Below are positions 36,647 to 45,368 of a stretch of 64,000 bases of DNA, one piece after another. Under the pieces are notes generated by a model. That model saw only the letters and a program-made list of their open reading frames with translations. It ran no database searches and was not told the DNA's origin. The stretch comes from an uncultured Lachnospiraceae bacterium (GTDB taxonomy: Bacteria > Bacillota > Clostridia > Lachnospirales > Lachnospiraceae): assembly GCA_947625775.1 (NCBI GenBank), contig CANQPM010000003.1, forward strand, positions 186,001-250,000. Direction: 5' to 3'. Each line of letters starts with the position of its first letter. The first letter of the stretch is position 1. Position numbers and translations under genes: made by a program.

Positions 36647-37582
36647 ATGGCAAAAGAGAAATCAAAGGCAGAAAAGAAACAGAAGCTACAGTGGCATCCC
36701 GCATTTGCGGCAGCCCTTGAAATGGAGCTTTTGGCGAATAAGGACGATTTGGAATTTGAAAGGGAACATAACCTTAACAGGAAACCCTTGCTGATAGATT
36801 GTCTAGTAATAAAAAAGAAAAAGAATGCAGTTATTAAGAACGAGATAGGAAAATTTTTCAGTAGGTACAACATAATCGAATACAAATCAGTGAGAGATTC
36901 ATTATCAATAGATGATGTAGCAAAGACACAAGGATATGCCCATTTATATAAAGCATATGGCGAAAGCGTTAATTCAGTAAGGTTTGATGAAGTGTCAGTA
37001 ACACTGATACGCGAATCAAAGCCCATTGGGTTATTCAAGTATTTTGAAGAAAACAGCTACACGGTATCAAATCCCTACAAAGGGATATATTATATAGAAA
37101 GCGGGTTAAAGTTCCCGACACAGATAATCGTAGGAAAAGAGCTTACCCATGAAAACCACAAATGGTTTAACCTGCTATCGGATAAGGTAACAAAGCAGGA
37201 AATGGCAAGAGCCATCGAATATTCCAGAAATGTAAGAAGTAAGAACGAGAGGGAACTGATAGATGCCATATTTGAAGTGAGTGCGTTGGCGAACAAGAAT
37301 ATAGTGGAAGAATTGAAGATGGGAGATGAAGATATGTGTCAGGCGTTAATGGAGATAATGAAACCAGAAATCGAAGAAGTAGTTGATACAGCAGTCAGGG
37401 AAACGACAGAACGCGTCGAAAAAGAAACTACAGAGCGTGTCGAAAGAGAAACCACAAAACGCGCAATTAAAGTAGCAGTTGAAATGCTTCGCAGTTTGAA
37501 CTTAGAAAATGCTGAAATTAAGGAAGCATTGCAAAAGAATTATAATCTTTCAGAGGAAGAAACGCTTTCTTATCTTAAATAA
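36647..37582 (+). CDS. Rpn-like PD-(D/E)XK nuclease family protein, copy C
   Basis: 311 aa, highly similar to copies A and B, about 11.5 kb away. The nuclease motif (LLIDCLVIKK, NIIEYKS) is intact. The repeat block is RETTERVEKETTERVERETTKR. It has its own promoter, ribosome site and terminator, and lies between cobS and cobU, so it splits the nucleotide loop genes. The 3' flank (TACCGCAACCGATACATATAATG) matches the end of the array at 25720. Confidence 0.75.
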   Translation: MAKEKSKAEKKQKLQWHPAFAAALEMELLANKDDLEFEREHNLNRKPLLIDCLVIKKKKNAVIKNEIGKFFSRYNIIEYKSVRDSLSIDDVAKTQGYAHLYKAYGESVNSVRFDEVSVTLIRESKPIGLFKYFEENSYTVSNPYKGIYYIESGLKFPTQIIVGKELTHENHKWFNLLSDKVTKQEMARAIEYSRNVRSKNERELIDAIFEVSALANKNIVEELKMGDEDMCQALMEIMKPEIEEVVDTAVRETTERVEKETTERVERETTKRAIKVAVEMLRSLNLENAEIKEALQKNYNLSEEETLSYLK

Positions 37583-37678
37583 ATCCTAAATATGTACCGC
37601 AACCGATACATATAATGAAGAAAAAGAAACAATAACTGAAGGTTAGATAAATCAAATAATAATATGGCAAGGAAAACA

Positions 37679-37718
37679 AAAAAGAAGTTAGAAGATTAAT
37701 TCCTGACTTCTTTTTGTT
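37679..37718 (+). terminator. Terminator after Rpn-like copy C
   Basis: AAAAAGAAGTTAG pairs with CTGACTTCTTTTT (one wobble) and a T run follows. It is similar to the terminator at 26549. Confidence 0.75.
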
Positions 37719-37857
37719 AATCACCAATTTTGCAATATGATTGAAACTAGATTTTTAAAATCAAACCGCAAATTCAAATCAGCCGTTAGCATATTCCGTC
37801 GCAAGGAATGAATGGAATATATATAACCGCAGATAAAAAAGTTAAGGAAATGAAAAA

Positions 37858-38445
37858 ATGTTCATACTAGTCACAGGCGCAAGCGCCAGCGGAAAATCAG
37901 AATACGCCGAAAAAAGAATAATGTCCCTCACCCCGCAAAATGAAAACGCAATATACATAGCAACAATGCAGCCTTTCGGCGATGAGGGAAAAGCCCGTGT
38001 GGAAAAGCACAAAAAGCAGCGCGAGGGCAGACGTTTCGATACTCTGGAAATATACAAGGATTTGGACAGTACAGAGTGCTTAAACTTTGCAGACGAGCAA
38101 AGAAAAAATATCCTGCTCGAGTGTCTGTCAAACCTCGCTGCAAACGAGATGTTTGATGACAGCAAATCATCCGCCGACAAGACAAACGAAGCCTTGAAAA
38201 ACAAGATATTGTCAGGAATACAGCGCTTGATAAAAAAAAGCAAAAACCTTGTAATAGTCACAAACAAAGTCTTTTCCGACACAATGGACTACGACAGCGA
38301 AACTCTCAGGTACATAGAGCTTTTAGGCAGCATAAACCAGTCATTAGCCCGATATGCAGACGAAGTGGTAGAGGTTGTATATGGAGTGCCTGTATTTTTG
38401 AAGACGCGTTATGATAATGCGAAAATACAGACGTATGCTGAATAA
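37858..38445 (+). CDS. cobU: Adenosylcobinamide kinase / adenosylcobinamide-phosphate guanylyltransferase CobU
   Basis: 195 aa. The N-terminal P-loop is VTGASASGKSEYAEKRI; the guanylylated His lies in VEKHKKQREGRRFDTLE; NKVFSDTMDYDSETLRYIELLG resembles the family end. It phosphorylates adenosylcobinamide and transfers GMP. It is the last cobalamin gene of the window, displaced from cobS by copy C. Confidence 0.93.
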   Translation: MFILVTGASASGKSEYAEKRIMSLTPQNENAIYIATMQPFGDEGKARVEKHKKQREGRRFDTLEIYKDLDSTECLNFADEQRKNILLECLSNLAANEMFDDSKSSADKTNEALKNKILSGIQRLIKKSKNLVIVTNKVFSDTMDYDSETLRYIELLGSINQSLARYADEVVEVVYGVPVFLKTRYDNAKIQTYAE

Positions 38446-38607
38446 CATCCGCAATCGCAGGAATATTTGTTATAAAGCATAAAGTAAAATAAAATATCCC
38501 AAGGCTATATAATTAATGCTTGAATAACTACGCAAATAGTTATAAAATTGTACTATAATAAAAACAATTTTCACTTTTCATAACCGAATTTAGAAAGGAA
38601 TACACAA

Positions 38608-39193
38608 ATGTTATCAAAACTAAGACTCGAATTATCCACTGACGACGTATTTTTTGGCAAATGACAGTCTTCAAATCTGCAAGGCGGATATTGGAGAATA
38701 TAGACATTTTCTTATGCCCAAACGCTTCACAAGCAGGGCTTAACGTCATACGATTTTTGCAATTTAAGTTATCCAACAGCAAGAAAGCAAACGTTTCACG
38801 AGCAGAACTTAAGCTATACAGCCAGTATATAGACACAGCAGACGGCAAAAAGATATGGAATATAGGCACATTCAATGAGGAAGACTATAAAAATACAATT
38901 AGCCCGTTGTTAAGTGGGCACTTAAAAGAGTATACCATAACAAAAAAGACATCAAAATAATACACTGAAAAAAATGGAAAAGCAACATTAGAAATATAGC
39001 CGCGCACGAAATTGTTTCCGTAACCGATGAATGGATAAAATCCAAAACCGGCAGGACGGCAAAGGAAATTTTTGACATTATAAAATATTTATCAGGAATG
39101 GCGGGCATAAATGCCAGCGAAAAAGACTGGAAATCATATGACAGTCTTAATGCAGTCATAGAAGCGGAATTTGAAAAATTGGAGGATAAATAA
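38608..39193 (+). pseudogene. Broken gene with a HEPN-like R-x4-H remnant
   Basis: Three pieces in different frames read as one decayed gene. Piece 1 (38608, good AGAAAGGA site) stops after 18 codons at an ATGA overlap with piece 2 (38661-38960, 99 aa). Piece 3 (about 38975-39193) has no start and reads KSNIRNIAAHEIVSVTDEWI and on to the stop. RNIAAH is the R-x4-H pattern of HEPN ribonucleases, which are frequent in toxins and CRISPR accessory proteins. The parent family was not recognised. This fills most of the 750 bp between cobU and the flavin reductase. Confidence 0.45.
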
Positions 39194-39194
39194 A

Positions 39195-39812
39195 ATGAAA
39201 GTATTGATAATCAACGGCAGCCCACGCGTAGGCGGCAACACGTCAATCGCATTGCAGGAGATGGAAAAAATCTTCGCTTCGGAAGGCATTGAGACAGAAA
39301 CCCTTCAAATCGGCAATCAGGACATACGCGGCTGCATAGCCTGCAACACCTGTTACAAAAAGGGAAGCTGCGTATTTGACGACATAGTAAACGCCGCAGC
39401 CCCCAAATTTGAAGCCTGCGACGGGCTGGTAATCGCAAGCCCCGTCTATTACGGTTCCGCAAACGCCACGCTCATAGCGTTTCTCGACAGGCTTTTTTAC
39501 AGCACAGGCTTTGACAAGACAATGAAGGTCGGCGCAAGCGTAGTAGTCGCAAGGCGCGGCGGACTGTCCGCAACCTTTGACGAGCTGAACAAATATTTCA
39601 CAATCAGCGGCATGCCCGTAGCGTCAAGCCAGTATTGGAACAGCGTACACGGCAGGGATGCAGGAGAGGCGGAGCAGGACGCCGAGGGTCTGCAGACAAT
39701 GAGGACACTTGCGCGTAATATGGCGTTTTTAATCAAGAGTATAGCGCTAGGCAGGGAAAAATACGGCATGCCTGAAAAAGAGCCGTTTGAACGCACTGAT
39801 TTTATAAGATAA
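39195..39812 (+). CDS. NAD(P)H-dependent FMN reductase / flavodoxin-fold oxidoreductase
   Basis: 205 aa from the ATG at 39195, with GGAGG 9 bp upstream; the track start at 39171 lies in the remnant gene. The FMN-binding start MKVLIINGSPRVGGNTS and the loop SPVYYGSANATLIAFLDR identify the NADPH-dependent FMN reductase family. The Cys-rich stretch CIACNTCYKKGSC marks the iron-sulfur flavoprotein-like subgroup common in anaerobes, although the spacing is not a full cluster motif. It probably reduces a quinone, nitro or metal substrate. Confidence 0.85.
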   Translation: MKVLIINGSPRVGGNTSIALQEMEKIFASEGIETETLQIGNQDIRGCIACNTCYKKGSCVFDDIVNAAAPKFEACDGLVIASPVYYGSANATLIAFLDRLFYSTGFDKTMKVGASVVVARRGGLSATFDELNKYFTISGMPVASSQYWNSVHGRDAGEAEQDAEGLQTMRTLARNMAFLIKSIALGREKYGMPEKEPFERTDFIR

Positions 39813-39908
39813 ATAATAGGTAACTGCGAATTGTGTTCTATGTTGTTGAATAGAGTTTCGCAATTGCCTAGGACAGATTTACGAAGGAAAGGAGAGCTGC
39901 ATGGCAGT

Positions 39909-40382
39909 ATGCTTTTGACTACATTATGCTACATAGAAAAAGATGACAAATATTTGATGCTCCACCGCGTAAAAAAGAAAAACGACATAAGCCGCGACAA
40001 ATGGATAGGCGTAGGCGGCAAGTTTGAGGAGGACGAAAGCCCCGAGGAGTGCCTGCTGCGCGAGGTAAAGGAGGAGACGGGACTCACTCTCACGGATTAC
40101 CGCATGCGCGGAGTGGTGACTTTTATATCGGACAGATGTGAAACCGAGTACATGTTTCTCTACACGGCATCACAGTACGAGGGCAGCCTTATAGAATGTA
40201 ACGAGGGCGAGCTTGTCTGGGTGCCTAAAAAGGACGTTTATGACCTTCCAATATGGGAGGGCGACAAAATATTTTTCCGCTTATTGGAGGAAAATTGTCC
40301 CTATTTTTCGCTTAAACACATATATGAGGGCGATAAGCTTGTCAAAACGAGCCTGTATCGGGCTGATTGGAAAAGCGGTTGA
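39909..40382 (+). CDS. NUDIX hydrolase, 8-oxo-dGTP diphosphatase-like
   Basis: About 157 aa from the ATG at 39909. The Nudix box is GGKFEEDESPEECLLREVKEETGL, complete, preceded by DKWIGVGG as in MutT/NUDT1-like enzymes. It probably hydrolyses oxidised purine nucleotides. The start is uncertain: GGAGAG sits 6 bp before an out-of-frame ATG at 39901 that opens only five codons, and 14 bp before the in-frame ATG. The long track start at 39831 adds residues unlike the family. Confidence 0.85.
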   Translation: MLLTTLCYIEKDDKYLMLHRVKKKNDISRDKWIGVGGKFEEDESPEECLLREVKEETGLTLTDYRMRGVVTFISDRCETEYMFLYTASQYEGSLIECNEGELVWVPKKDVYDLPIWEGDKIFFRLLEENCPYFSLKHIYEGDKLVKTSLYRADWKSG

Positions 40383-40486
40383 AAAAACGAAAACTGAAAA
40401 GTTGAAAAATTTTATAAAAAAGGACTTCCACAATCAGGAAAGTTGTGTTATACTACACAGAGTATTAGGTAAAGGAGGCATTTTAT

Positions 40487-40630
40487 ATGAAGCACATCAA
40501 GACATTGACGACGAGAGATTATAAAGAATCTATGAAGAAGGGCGGTTGCGGCGAATGCCAGACATCATGCCAGTCAGCCTGCAAGACATCATGCACAGTC
40601 GGCAACCAGAGCTGTGAGAATACAAAGTAA
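40487..40630 (+). CDS. SCIFF ribosomal peptide precursor (six Cys in forty-five)
   Basis: 47 aa, too short for the ORF track. The sequence begins MKHIKTLTTRDYKES and has Cys at 21, 24, 28, 32, 36 and 43 in a Gly/Ser/Thr-rich C-terminal half, the exact pattern of the SCIFF family found across Clostridia. AAGGAGG lies 7 bp before the ATG. The radical SAM enzyme downstream forms a thioether (Cys to Thr) bridge in the peptide. The biological role of mature SCIFF is unknown. A hairpin between the two genes may keep peptide mRNA in excess. Confidence 0.95.
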   Translation: MKHIKTLTTRDYKESMKKGGCGECQTSCQSACKTSCTVGNQSCENTK

Positions 40631-40672
40631 TTCATCAGTTTTTGGCATCTGAAATAGAATATTTTTAGGTAG

Positions 40673-40699
40673 GCAGCGAATAATCGCTGCTTATCTTTT
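40673..40699 (+). terminator. Attenuator-like hairpin between SCIFF and its maturase
   Basis: GCAGCG-AATAAT-CGCTGC followed by TTATCTTTT. A leaky terminator here would give more peptide than enzyme message. Confidence 0.55.
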
Positions 40700-40804
40700 G
40701 TGCGTATTCATATCAGATATCTGAGAAGGCAAACTCAGACAATCGGCAAGTGTGGAGATTTCGCATTATCTGATACACGCATATTTAGGAAGGAACGAAA
40801 AAAA

Positions 40805-42193
40805 TTGATACACCAGTACAAAAACAACGGCTACAACATAGTCCTTGACGTAGAAAGCGGCTCTGTGCATGTAGTTGATGATGCCGCATATGACGCTATA
40901 GCCTGCATTGTTGAGAATAAACTTGAAAAAGCCGACAAGGAAGATGCATTGCCCGTGTTAAGGGACAGCCTTGACTTAAACAAATATGAAATAAGCGAAG
41001 ACGAGCTTTGTGAGCTTGCAGATGAGATATATGAGCTTAAGGACTTAGGGCAGCTCTTTACGGAGGATATTTACGAAAAGAGCATAGACGCATTCAAAAA
41101 CAGGCAGACAGTAGTTAAGGCGCTCTGCCTGCACATAGCCCATGACTGCAACCTCAAATGCCAGTATTGCTTTGCAGGCGAGGGCGAATACCACGGCAGG
41201 CGTGCGCTTATGAGCTTTGAAGTGGGCAAAAAGGCGCTCGATTTCCTCGTGGCAAACTCAGGAAACCGCGTAAACCTTGAGGTCGATTTTTTTGGCGGCG
41301 AGCCGCTCATGAACTGGCAGGTCGTAAAGGATTTGGTTTCTTATGGCAGAAGCCTTGAAAAAACGCACAACAAAAAATTCCGCTTTACGCTCACCACAAA
41401 CGGCGTGCTGCTAAATGATGAGATACTCGAATTCGTCAACAGGGAAATGGCAAACCTTGTTTTGAGCATAGACGGCAGAAGGGAAGTCCACGACAGAATG
41501 CGCCCAATGGCGGGCGGCCAGGGCAGCTATGACTTGATACTTCCAAAGCTTATAAAGGCGGCTGAGAGCAGAAACCAGACCAATTATTACGTGCGAGGCA
41601 CATTCACGCGTTACAACAAGGACTTTGCCGCGGACATACTTCATCTTGCGGATTTGGGATTTAAGCAGATTTCTGTAGAGCCAGTGGTGGCGCCAAAGGA
41701 TGAGCCGTATGCGCTGCGCGAGGAGGATATCCCAGAGCTTTTAGAGGAGTACGACAAGCTTGCGGCGGAGATGATAAAACGGCATAAGGAAGGGAAGGAC
41801 TTTAATTTCTTCCACTTTATGATAGATTTAGAGGGCGGTCCGTGCGTTTACAAGCGTCTTTCGGGGTGCGGTTCAGGCACGGAGTATCTGGCGGTCACGC
41901 CTTGGGGCGATTTTTATCCATGTCACCAGTTTGTGGGCAATGAGGACTTTCTGATGGGCAATGTGGACGACGGCATAGTCAGGACAGATATCCGTGACGA
42001 GTTCAAAGAATGCAATGTCTATTCAAAGGAAAAGTGCAGGAATTGCTTTGCGAAGTTTTACTGCAGTGGCGGGTGCGCTGCAAATTCCTACAATTTCCAC
42101 GGAAACATTCATGATGCCTACGATATAGGCTGCGAGCTGCAGAAAAAGCGCATAGAGTGCGCGATTATGCTTAAATATGCGTTAAACGAATAA
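40805..42193 (+). CDS. Radical SAM thioether-forming SCIFF maturase
   Basis: About 462 aa from a TTG at 40805 with AGGAAGGA 10 bp upstream; the track start at 40700 lies in the intergenic hairpin region. An N-terminal RiPP-recognition-like part (IVLDVESGSVHVVDD) is followed by the radical SAM motif CNLKCQYC (in AHDCNLKCQYCFAGEGEYHG) and a C-terminal SPASM domain with Cys clusters (GCGSGTEYLAV, CHQFVG, KCRNCFAKFYCSGGC) for two auxiliary 4Fe-4S clusters. It binds the SCIFF leader and links Cys to Thr. Confidence 0.95.
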   Translation: MIHQYKNNGYNIVLDVESGSVHVVDDAAYDAIACIVENKLEKADKEDALPVLRDSLDLNKYEISEDELCELADEIYELKDLGQLFTEDIYEKSIDAFKNRQTVVKALCLHIAHDCNLKCQYCFAGEGEYHGRRALMSFEVGKKALDFLVANSGNRVNLEVDFFGGEPLMNWQVVKDLVSYGRSLEKTHNKKFRFTLTTNGVLLNDEILEFVNREMANLVLSIDGRREVHDRMRPMAGGQGSYDLILPKLIKAAESRNQTNYYVRGTFTRYNKDFAADILHLADLGFKQISVEPVVAPKDEPYALREEDIPELLEEYDKLAAEMIKRHKEGKDFNFFHFMIDLEGGPCVYKRLSGCGSGTEYLAVTPWGDFYPCHQFVGNEDFLMGNVDDGIVRTDIRDEFKECNVYSKEKCRNCFAKFYCSGGCAANSYNFHGNIHDAYDIGCELQKKRIECAIMLKYALNE

Positions 42194-42267
42194 AAAACGC
42201 AAGGGCAGCATTTTCTGAGGGGTTGAAAACAGCTATTAAGTTATATATTTAAGAATGGAGGATTAAT

Positions 42268-44520
42268 ATGAAAAAGAACAAGGCGATTGTGACGCTGATT
42301 GTCACGCTGCTTGTGATACTTGGGCTGGGCTATACGGCAGTCTGGGGCATAGGCTCTGAAAAAGCGGGCGCGGCGTCGGAGATTAAGCTCGGGCTTGACT
42401 TGGCGGGCGGCGTGAGCATCACTTATCAGGTAGTAGGCGACGAGGAGCCGTCAAGCGAGGATATGAGCGACACAATTTACAAGCTGCAAAAGCGCGTAGA
42501 GGTGTACAGCACGGAGGCGCAGGTATATCAGGAGGGTGCGGACCGCATCAACATTGAGATACCAGGCGTTTCAGACGCGAATGCGATTTTGGAGGACTTG
42601 GGCAGACCAGGCGCGCTTTACTTTATCGCGCAGACGGACAGCGAAGGTAACCAAAACTACAGCTATACGGGCGCAGGACAGACAGGCTACACGCTCAACA
42701 AGACATTAGATGAACTGATAGCGGAAGGCAGCGTGGTAATAGAGGGTACGGACATAGAGACGGCGCAGGGCGGCTCAGCGCAGGACTCTCTTGGCAACAG
42801 CCAGTTTGTCGTTGATCTTACGTTTACGCAGGAAGGCACGAAGAAATTCGCTGACGCCACGACAAAGGCATACAATGGCGGCGTGAACAGCGAGACAATC
42901 GGCATCTACTATGACAATGATTTCATAAGCGTGCCGATAGTTCAGGCGGCGCTGCTTGACGGCAAGGCGCAGATTTCAGGCATGGACAGCTACGAGGAGG
43001 CGGAGAGGATTGCAAGCCAGATTCGTATCGGCGGCTTAAAGCTTGAGCTTGAAGAACTTCGCTCAAACGTTGTAGGTGCGCAGCTCGGCGCGGAGGCAAT
43101 CAACACAAGCCTTATGGCGGCGGCGATAGGTCTTGTGATTATCGCGGTATTTATGATTGCGGTTTACCGAATCCCAGGCGTTGCGTCAGTTATCGCGCTT
43201 ATCATATACACGATTTTGATAGTGCTCTGCCTGAATATGTTTGAGATTACGCTCACGCTTCCTGGCATTGCGGGTATTATCCTTTCCATAGGTATGGCGG
43301 TTGATGCGAACGTTATCATATTTGCGCGTATAAGGGAGGAGATAGCGGCAGGCAAGAGCGTTAGAGGTTCGATTGATGACGGCTTCAAAAAGGCTATGTC
43401 GGCTATCGTTGACGGCAACGTGACTACGCTCATAGCGGCGGTAGTGCTTGCGATAAAAGGTTCGGGCACTGTAAAGGGTTTTGCTTACACGCTTGCGCTC
43501 GGTATCGTGCTTTCAATGTTTACCGCGCTTGTGATTACAAAGCTTGTGCTTAGGTCACTGTATGCCGTAGGCTTGAAGGGTGAGAAGCTTTATGGTGCGG
43601 CAAAAGAGGTAAAGGTAATAAACTTCCTCGGCAAAAAGGCGGTATTTTTCAGCGCGTCTATCGCAGTAATTATTGCTGGCTTTGTATTTATGGGAGTAAA
43701 CAGCGCTTCTACGGGCAAGGCGCTTAACTACAGCCTTGATTTTGTGGGCGGTACATCTACAAACGTGACATTCAATGAGGATATGGCGCTTGCTGATATT
43801 GACAGCAAGGTAGTGCCTGTATTCAGCAATGTGACAGGCGACGGCGCCGTACAGGTACAGAAGGTTGCTGGTACGAACGAGGTTATTTTCAAGACAAGGG
43901 AGCTCAACGTTGACGAGAGACAGGAGCTTGACGCGGCGCTTGTAAGCGAGTTTGGCGTAAACCCCGATATGATAACAGCGGAAACGATAAGCTCTACAAT
44001 AAGCTCAGAGATGAAGACAGACGCGGTAATAGCGGTAATCATTGCGACAATCTGTATGCTTATTTATATCTGGTTCAGGTTCAGCGATATCAGGTTTGCG
44101 GCGAGCTCAGTCGCGGCGCTTATTCATGACGTGCTTGTAGTGCTTGCTTTTTACGCGATTGCGAAGGTATCTGTCGGCAGCACGTTTATAGCGTGCATGC
44201 TTACAATCGTAGGTTACTCAATCAACGCGACAATCGTTATCTTTGACCGTATCAGAGAGAACCTAAAGAGCATGGGCAAGAAGGATAAGCTTGACGAGCT
44301 GGTAAACAGGAGCATCTGCCAGACGCTTTCACGGAGTATATTTACATCGCTCACCACATTCATAATGGTAGCGGCTCTCTTTGTGCTTGGCGTGACTTCG
44401 ATACGTGAGTTTGCGCTGCCGCTTATGGTAGGCATTGTGTGCGGTACTTATTCGTCAGTCTGCATTACGGGCGCGCTCTGGTATGTGCTTAGGACAAAGG
44501 TTAAGGCTGAAAAGAAATAA
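42268..44520 (+). CDS. secDF: SecDF fused protein translocase subunit
   Basis: 750 aa. The SecD half starts with a membrane segment and GLDLAGGVSITYQV, and has a first membrane block near AAAIGLVIIAVFMIAV and GMAVDANVIIFARIREE. The SecF half begins around residue 490 (LDFVGGTSTNVTF) with its own block (GYSINATIVIFDRIREN). It uses the proton gradient to help late steps of Sec export. SecD and SecF are often separate genes; the fusion is known in Firmicutes. SCIFF, maturase and SecDF form a conserved Clostridia neighbourhood. Confidence 0.95.
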   Translation: MKKNKAIVTLIVTLLVILGLGYTAVWGIGSEKAGAASEIKLGLDLAGGVSITYQVVGDEEPSSEDMSDTIYKLQKRVEVYSTEAQVYQEGADRINIEIPGVSDANAILEDLGRPGALYFIAQTDSEGNQNYSYTGAGQTGYTLNKTLDELIAEGSVVIEGTDIETAQGGSAQDSLGNSQFVVDLTFTQEGTKKFADATTKAYNGGVNSETIGIYYDNDFISVPIVQAALLDGKAQISGMDSYEEAERIASQIRIGGLKLELEELRSNVVGAQLGAEAINTSLMAAAIGLVIIAVFMIAVYRIPGVASVIALIIYTILIVLCLNMFEITLTLPGIAGIILSIGMAVDANVIIFARIREEIAAGKSVRGSIDDGFKKAMSAIVDGNVTTLIAAVVLAIKGSGTVKGFAYTLALGIVLSMFTALVITKLVLRSLYAVGLKGEKLYGAAKEVKVINFLGKKAVFFSASIAVIIAGFVFMGVNSASTGKALNYSLDFVGGTSTNVTFNEDMALADIDSKVVPVFSNVTGDGAVQVQKVAGTNEVIFKTRELNVDERQELDAALVSEFGVNPDMITAETISSTISSEMKTDAVIAVIIATICMLIYIWFRFSDIRFAASSVAALIHDVLVVLAFYAIAKVSVGSTFIACMLTIVGYSINATIVIFDRIRENLKSMGKKDKLDELVNRSICQTLSRSIFTSLTTFIMVAALFVLGVTSIREFALPLMVGIVCGTYSSVCITGALWYVLRTKVKAEKK

Positions 44521-44527
44521 TAATGCC

Positions 44528-44617
44528 TGCGGCGGCACTCCATGTCGAATAAACCGCCGCAGATTAATAGCGTTTATGCAAAAACGGCTCAGGAAATTAA
44601 ACCTTGCAGCCGTTTTT
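44528..44617 (+). terminator. Two hairpins after secDF, the second a terminator
   Basis: TGCGGCGG / CCGCCGCA (44528-44561) is followed by AAAAACGGCT / AGCCGTTTTT (44580-44617) with T at its 3' side. Together they fill the gap before the TraX-like gene. Confidence 0.65.
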
Positions 44618-44639
44618 GGTTTGAGGGTATGATTGTGAA

Positions 44640-45344
44640 ATGGCTGAGGAAAAAAATTTTGGCATAAGCGCGGCTGTGTTAAAGTGGATAGCGGTAGTCA
44701 CGATGATTATCGACCACTTTGCAGTAGCCGTCTATTGGCAGCTTGAAAATAACATATATGAGGTGTACAGGCTTCAAAGATATATTGGGCGGATTGCGTT
44801 TCCAATCTATTGTTTTCTGCTGGTGGAGGGATTCTTTTACACCAGAAGCCAGACTAGATATATATTGAGGTGTCTGGTTTTTGCATTTTTGTCCGAGATA
44901 CCGTTTGATATGGCTATATTCGGCAGCGTGTTTTACCTTAAAGGCCAGAATGTTTACTTTACGCTTACTCTCGGCCTGTGCGCGCTCTGGTGCCTTGACA
45001 GGGTCAGGAGGGCGAGGATGCGGTATTTTCTCGGATATATTATTCAAGGAGTTATCATAGCCGTATTTTTGCTCGCAGGCCAGTACATGGAAGTGGATTA
45101 TCACTGGAAAGGCGTATTTTTCATAATAATGTTTTATTACTGCAGGGGACTTCAGAACTGGGTACGCAATATCGTCGGTGTGATTGCCTTTGCCTATGAA
45201 GTGACAGCCCCGCTTGCATTTATCCCGATACAGCTGTACAATGGAAAAAGGGGAAAGCAGAACAAATACCTTTTTTACGCGATATATCCGATACATCTGC
45301 TGATTTTCGGCATAGTCAGGTTTTATATAACTGGGAAATTTTGA
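44640..45344 (+). CDS. TraX family membrane protein
   Basis: 234 aa with about seven membrane helices. The start SAAVLKWIAVVTMIIDHFAVA and the RYIGRIAFPIYCFLLVEGF and YPIHLLIFGIVRF stretches are typical of TraX-like proteins. TraX of plasmid F acetylates pilin; chromosomal members in Firmicutes are of unknown function, perhaps acyl transfer at the membrane. There is no conjugation gene nearby, so a mobile-element link is not supported. The ribosome site is weak (GAGGGT, about 14 bp). Confidence 0.8.
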   Translation: MAEEKNFGISAAVLKWIAVVTMIIDHFAVAVYWQLENNIYEVYRLQRYIGRIAFPIYCFLLVEGFFYTRSQTRYILRCLVFAFLSEIPFDMAIFGSVFYLKGQNVYFTLTLGLCALWCLDRVRRARMRYFLGYIIQGVIIAVFLLAGQYMEVDYHWKGVFFIIMFYYCRGLQNWVRNIVGVIAFAYEVTAPLAFIPIQLYNGKRGKQNKYLFYAIYPIHLLIFGIVRFYITGKF

Positions 45345-45368
45345 TTTAATGAAAGGAATGTGTGAAAA

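Noticed and set aside
44640-45344. Conjugative element suggested by the TraX-like gene
   Set aside because: No relaxase, coupling protein or other transfer gene is near; chromosomal TraX-like genes are common in Firmicutes.
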